This document shows positions 60,698 to 64,000 of a stretch of DNA of 64,000 nt, in pieces; positions within the stretch are counted from its first letter, which is position 1, and each line of letters starts with the position of its first letter. A program made the position numbers and the translations under genes. The notes under the pieces were generated by a model that saw only the letters and a list, made by a program, of their open reading frames with translations, made no database searches and was not told the DNA's origin. Origin of the DNA: JAFNAG01 sp963739235 (lineage in GTDB: Bacteria; Acidobacteriota; UBA6911); the NCBI GenBank assembly GCA_963739235.1, contig CAVTZY010000034.1, positions 62,001-126,000 on the forward strand, written 5' to 3'.

Positions 60698-61618
60698 TCA
60701 CTTCTTTGGCGGGGCGAAGTTAACATCAAACTTGACGTTGGCTTCGACCACTTCGCCGTTTCTGGTTGCCGGCAGAAAGAGCCAACTGGTCTTGACGGCC
60801 TCGAGGGCGCGCTCGTCCAGGCCATGCCCAAGGCCCTTGACTACGACTAAATCGCGGATAGCCCCGTCTCGTGTGATGGTTGCGGAAAGCTTGACCGCCC
60901 CGTAGGTATTGGTACTCCGCGCCTCTTCCGTGGGCGTGACCTCCGGGTGCTCCAGGTAGCGCGGGGGATTGACACCGTCCGGCAAGAGCTGCTCCTGCCA
61001 GTCACGATCCCAGTCCGTGGAGCCGTCGTTACTTGTCAGCCTGCCCGTGTCAGGAACACCCGCCGCGCGCATGGCGGCCTGCGCATCGGTGTTTCTCAAG
61101 TCCAGATCTTCCACGCGGGCAGAGAACTGCGCGAATTGTGCCTTGTCCAGCGGCTGGAGATAAAATCGCTTCGAAGCGATGCGCACGCTCAGTTCTTCGA
61201 TCCGGTCCTGCTCGCGAAATGCGCCCAGTATATTCAGCCCTTTGAAGGAGGCGTTATTCACAAGGATGGAAGCGCTGTAGCGGTAGGCCTCTCCGCGCGT
61301 CGTCTTGGTGGGCTGGTCAAATACCTGGCCGATATAAAACCTGCCCGAGGCGCCCTTGTAAATAAAGTCACTGGCCTGGACCACGATTACATATTCAGAC
61401 AAATTGACAAGGTTGAGCACGAATTGGTGTGCGCCCGACGCTTCCGCAGTGATGATGTAAGGCCCGCCGGCAAAGGCGAACGACTTGGGTGATTCCTGCG
61501 CGTGACCCGCGGAGACAGCGAACCAGGCAAATATGACTAACTTTATCCAAGCCCGTCCTCGCTTGTGCTTGCCGCAAATAACGGCATCCGAATCGTTGCG
61601 TATTTTTTTTATGTTCAT
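60698..61618 (-). CDS. secreted TonB C-terminal-domain protein
   Basis: 306 residues from ATG 61618 (GGAG, 8 nt spacing). A signal anchor (IKLVIFAWFAVSAGHAQE), a unique beta-rich domain, and a final 85-residue TonB-like domain (TYGAVKLSATITRDGAIRDL, then GHGLDERALEAVKTSWLFLP). The usual Pro-rich spacer is absent, so it may be a periplasmic adaptor and not a classical energy transducer. Its start follows the M20 peptidase stop by 2 bp. Confidence 0.82.
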   Translation of the reverse strand: MNIKKIRNDSDAVICGKHKRGRAWIKLVIFAWFAVSAGHAQESPKSFAFAGGPYIITAEASGAHQFVLNLVNLSEYVIVVQASDFIYKGASGRFYIGQVFDQPTKTTRGEAYRYSASILVNNASFKGLNILGAFREQDRIEELSVRIASKRFYLQPLDKAQFAQFSARVEDLDLRNTDAQAAMRAAGVPDTGRLTSNDGSTDWDRDWQEQLLPDGVNPPRYLEHPEVTPTEEARSTNTYGAVKLSATITRDGAIRDLVVVKGLGHGLDERALEAVKTSWLFLPATRNGEVVEANVKFDVNFAPPKK

Positions 61619-61620
61619 AT

Positions 61621-62762
61621 TTATAGCTCCTGCACGAGCATGCCGAGCAGTGCCGCGCGCCGTGCCAAATCGGCAACAATGATATGCTCGTGCACCGCGT
61701 GCGCGCCATCTCCATCGACTCCCAGGCCGTCCAGGGTGGGAATACCAAGCGCCGCGGTGAATGAGCCGTCGCTCCCCCCCCGGTTCCTCCCTCACCAAAC
61801 TCCATGCCAATCGTGGCAGCGAGCGCCTTGGCCTGCTGAAACAATCCGGCCACAGCGCCGGTGCGTTCCAGAGGTGGACGGTTGATGCCGCCCTCAATCT
61901 CCAATCGGCACCGTTCATCCTGCGGCCGCAGGCTGCGTATTCGCTGCTCCAAGCGCCGCCCGGCCTCCAGGGTGGCAAAACGGAAATCAATCTCCGCCTC
62001 CGCGAAGCTCGGCACCACGTTGACCGCCGAGCCGCCCTTGACGGTACCGACACTCACGGTAATGCCGCGTTCCTTGCTGCTCATCTTCTGGAGCTTGATG
62101 ATCTGGCGGCTCATCTCGAGGATGGCACTGGCACCTTTTTCCGGTTCCACGCCGGCATGCGAAGCGATCCCGGTGATTCGAAGACGGAACGTGCCCACAC
62201 CTTTGCGAAAAGTCTTGGCTCTTCCACCAGGTAGAGGCGGTTCCAGACATAAAACCGCACGGGAGGCTGTGGCGATTGTCTCCAGAATCGGCAGCCCGCC
62301 CGCCGAACCGATCTCTTCGTCGGGCATAAAGAAGAAAATCACATCCCGGTCCGGCCGAAGAACATGGTCGTGCATCCCGCGGCACAGGAGAAGACAGAGC
62401 AGAATTCCGCTCTTCATATCATAAATGCCGGGACCGTACGCTTTGCCATCCTTCACTGCGAAGGGGCGCTGCTCGATCGTGCCCGCCGGCCATACCGTAT
62501 CCAAATGTCCCAAAAGCAAGACCGGCTTTCCCGAGCCCGTGCTTTGCCAGACCACTTTGAGGGCGTTGCCACTGCAGGCAAGCGGCAGGATCTCCGCAGT
62601 TGCCCCATTGGACTCGAACTCCCGAGCAATGAAATCAGCCAGCCGGTCGACCCCCCTCTTGTCCAGAGAATGAGATTCCATCTCGACAAGGCACTTCAGC
62701 AGGGAGAGGTGCTCGTCAACGTGTGCACTGAAATAGCGGAGCAAATCGAGCGGCGCGGTCAT
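61621..62762 (-). pseudogene. M20-family metallopeptidase (carboxypeptidase G2-like), frameshift at C8 run
   Basis: Zinc peptidase/deacylase. LLLGHLDTVWPAG, YGPGIYDMKSG (bridging Asp) and FFFMPDEEIGSAGG (catalytic Glu) are intact, as is the dimerisation domain (GIASHAGVEPEKGASAI). At plus-strand C8 (61774-61781) one base is missing; with it restored the reading is GGTGGGSDGSFTAALGIPTL and the His ligand segment DGAHAVHEHIIV to stop 61621. Without it a spurious tail runs to 61395. The homopolymer makes a sequencing error likely. It overlaps dapF by 4 bp. Confidence 0.88.
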
Positions 62763-63622
62763 GAGCCTGTCGTATCCGGGAAATCGGCACTGCAGATATA
62801 CTCAGCCGGCCCTGTGAGAACCAACTCACCAGGAGGCTGCCACTGGACCACTAAACTTCCCTGTTCCAGTTCAACTGTGACCGGGCTTTCAACAAACCGG
62901 TTGAGAATAGCGGCGACCGCCGCCCCTGCGCTTCCCGTCCCGGATGCCAGCGTCCGCCCTACGCCACGCTCCCAGAAGCGTACGTGGATGCAATGGCGGT
63001 CAACCACTTGAATAAACTCCACGTTGGTGCGATTCGGAAAACAACTGTGCCGCTCGAGCTGCGGACCCAGCGTCTCGACCGGCGCCCGGGTCACGTCCGG
63101 CCAGAAGGTTGAGCAATGCGGATTTCCCATCGAGCTGATCGTAACCGGCACGACCTCCGATCCGACCTCGAGGGCGAATCCAATCACCGGCGCATTTCGA
63201 GCGCCCAGATTTACGGGGATTGCGGCGGGATCGATGATGGGAGATCCGAGCGAGCTATCGAAGATGTAAGCTCTACCCACCCTTTCCTTGAGCGTATAGG
63301 TCTTGATGCCGGATACCGTGCGAATCCGAAGCGATCGAGCAGAGACAGCGCCCGAATGGATAAGGTAGGCAGCCAGGCACCGCGTGCCATTGCCGGACAT
63401 TTCCGCACGGCTGCCGTCTGCGTTGTAAATCAACGCCGACACATCCGCTTCGGCATCGCCCACCGTCGGCTGGTAGAAAACTACCCCATCTGCACCAATG
63501 CCGGTGTGGCGCCGACACGCGCTCTGGGCCAGGGATGAAAGAGACTGGGATGCGGAACCGGCATCGGCCCCGAGGGCCACTAGAAAATCGTTTCCGAGTC
63601 CGTGCAGTTTCGCGAGCTTCAT
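62759..63622 (-). CDS. dapF: diaminopimelate epimerase-like protein, second catalytic Cys replaced by Ser
   Basis: 287 residues. LAKLHGLGNDFLVALGADAG, IGADGVVFY and the first catalytic Cys in MSGNGTRCLAAYL are normal. The second active-site motif, usually GxGETxACGTG, is GVGRTLASGTGSAGAA: the Cys is Ser (codon TCC) and the Glu is Arg. Two-base epimerisation of LL- to meso-diaminopimelate needs both Cys in studied enzymes. Either this is a lineage-wide variant with Ser as acid/base, or the substrate or reaction differs. It is followed by the M20 peptidase with an ATGA overlap. Confidence 0.88.
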   Translation of the reverse strand: MKLAKLHGLGNDFLVALGADAGSASQSLSSLAQSACRRHTGIGADGVVFYQPTVGDAEADVSALIYNADGSRAEMSGNGTRCLAAYLIHSGAVSARSLRIRTVSGIKTYTLKERVGRAYIFDSSLGSPIIDPAAIPVNLGARNAPVIGFALEVGSEVVPVTISSMGNPHCSTFWPDVTRAPVETLGPQLERHSCFPNRTNVEFIQVVDRHCIHVRFWERGVGRTLASGTGSAGAAVAAILNRFVESPVTVELEQGSLVVQWQPPGELVLTGPAEYICSADFPDTTGS

Positions 63623-63637
63623 GATCGACCCATCGCC

Positions 63638-64000
63638 TCAGGAGGCAAGCTTTTGCTTTAGCGTCTCGATGACGGGCACCGGAGTCGGATCCACCGCGTT
63701 GAGGCAGGCAAGATAATAGCTGACGAAATCTCCAAGACAGATCAGAGAAAAGATCCGGGCGAGATGAGACTCACCCTCGGTCCAGACTTCGTGCACGACA
63801 CTGGTCTTCTGCGCCACCATCTCCCGCGTAAGATCAAATCGGCGCTGTATCTGGGGGTGGTCACTCCGATCACGCAGGAACACGACCCCCACCTGTTGCA
63901 GGACTTGTGCGGGAAGCTCCCAGCCGACGAGCTCATTGTGATTCATTTCCGGCAGTAGATGATGGAATGCCAGGTTTTTTGCATTTTCCTCGATCTGCCC
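63638..64000 (-). CDS. bifunctional phosphoglucose/phosphomannose isomerase, C-terminal part
   Basis: The frame is open to the right window edge, so the N-terminus is missing. The 120 visible residues match the end of the SIS-domain PGI/PMI family: AFHHLLPEMNHNELVGWELP (with the conserved catalytic-region His-Asn-Glu), TEGESHLARIFSLICLGDFV and SYYLACLNAVDPTPVPVIET. It precedes dapF by 15 bp, same strand. Confidence 0.85.
   Translation of the reverse strand, partial: GQIEENAKNLAFHHLLPEMNHNELVGWELPAQVLQQVGVVFLRDRSDHPQIQRRFDLTREMVAQKTSVVHEVWTEGESHLARIFSLICLGDFVSYYLACLNAVDPTPVPVIETLKQKLAS

Overview
The window looks like a chromosomal segment of an Acidobacteriota genome, most likely a metagenome-assembled one. 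The main clue is three genes for the von Willebrand A-type proteins known as the acidobacterial VWFA-related family (37085-38011, 37995-39071, 45708-46740). Extracytoplasmic sigma/anti-sigma genes, secreted DUF4097 and Gly-rich proteins, a bacillithiol-type glycosyltransferase and a high load of dispersed palindromic repeats fit the same picture. The assignment is inference; no rRNA gene is present.

Layout. 1-3712 (minus): two HlyD/MacA-like membrane fusion proteins behind a secreted Gly-rich protein. 3.9-5.4 kb: HEAT-repeat and TerB-like proteins. 5.97-10.9 kb: glutamate dehydrogenase, a GAF/Fis regulator, homoserine dehydrogenase and small proteins. 10.9-11.6 kb: palindromes and a 69-bp tandem repeat. 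11.6-17 kb: bshA, an Hpt protein, a NarL-type response regulator, a secreted PLD-nuclease fusion and a VanZ protein. 17.1-18.3 kb: tRNA-Glu, rnhA and tRNA-Lys. 18.27-27.01 kb: an integrative element in tRNA-Lys. 27.3-29.7 kb: anti-sigma, sigma and DUF4097. 29.7-36.4 kb: purA and trxA on the minus strand, rsmA, RNase J and ftsK on the plus strand. 37-42.3 kb: two VWA proteins and a hybrid histidine kinase. 42.3-49.1 kb: galE, larE, HAD, a LysW-like protein, VWA, GNAT and metG. 50-56.3 kb: ribBX-type gene, plsC, ribE, rluB, scpB, scpA and an M50 protease. 56.5-60.5 kb: ccsA/hemX-hemA-hemC-hemD. 60.7-64 kb (minus): PGI/PMI, dapF, M20 peptidase and a TonB-like protein.

The integrative element (about 8.7 kb) is the most distinctive region. 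It is bounded by a 43-bp direct repeat that is the 5' half of tRNA-Lys plus three upstream bases. Its integrase reads into that tRNA and uses tRNA bases as its stop codon. It carries a ribbon-helix-helix protein, several small HTH and zinc proteins, a DUF5681 protein, a replication protein with a primase-type zinc domain and two related excisionase-like proteins. No capsid or tail genes were recognised, so it resembles a satellite or mobilisable island. Inside the replication gene lies an iteron-like array with two hairpins that differ by synonymous, pair-preserving changes, a candidate origin.

Two cautions. First, at least nine single-base frameshifts interrupt otherwise well conserved genes (HlyD twice, PLD fusion, VanZ, GalE, VWA, GNAT, RluB, M20), several at short homopolymers; this suggests indel errors in the assembly more than gene decay. 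Second, three enzymes or carriers lack expected key residues in clean reading frames: the GTP cyclohydrolase II half of the RibBA-like protein, the second catalytic Cys of DapF, and the C-terminal Glu of a LysW-like protein.
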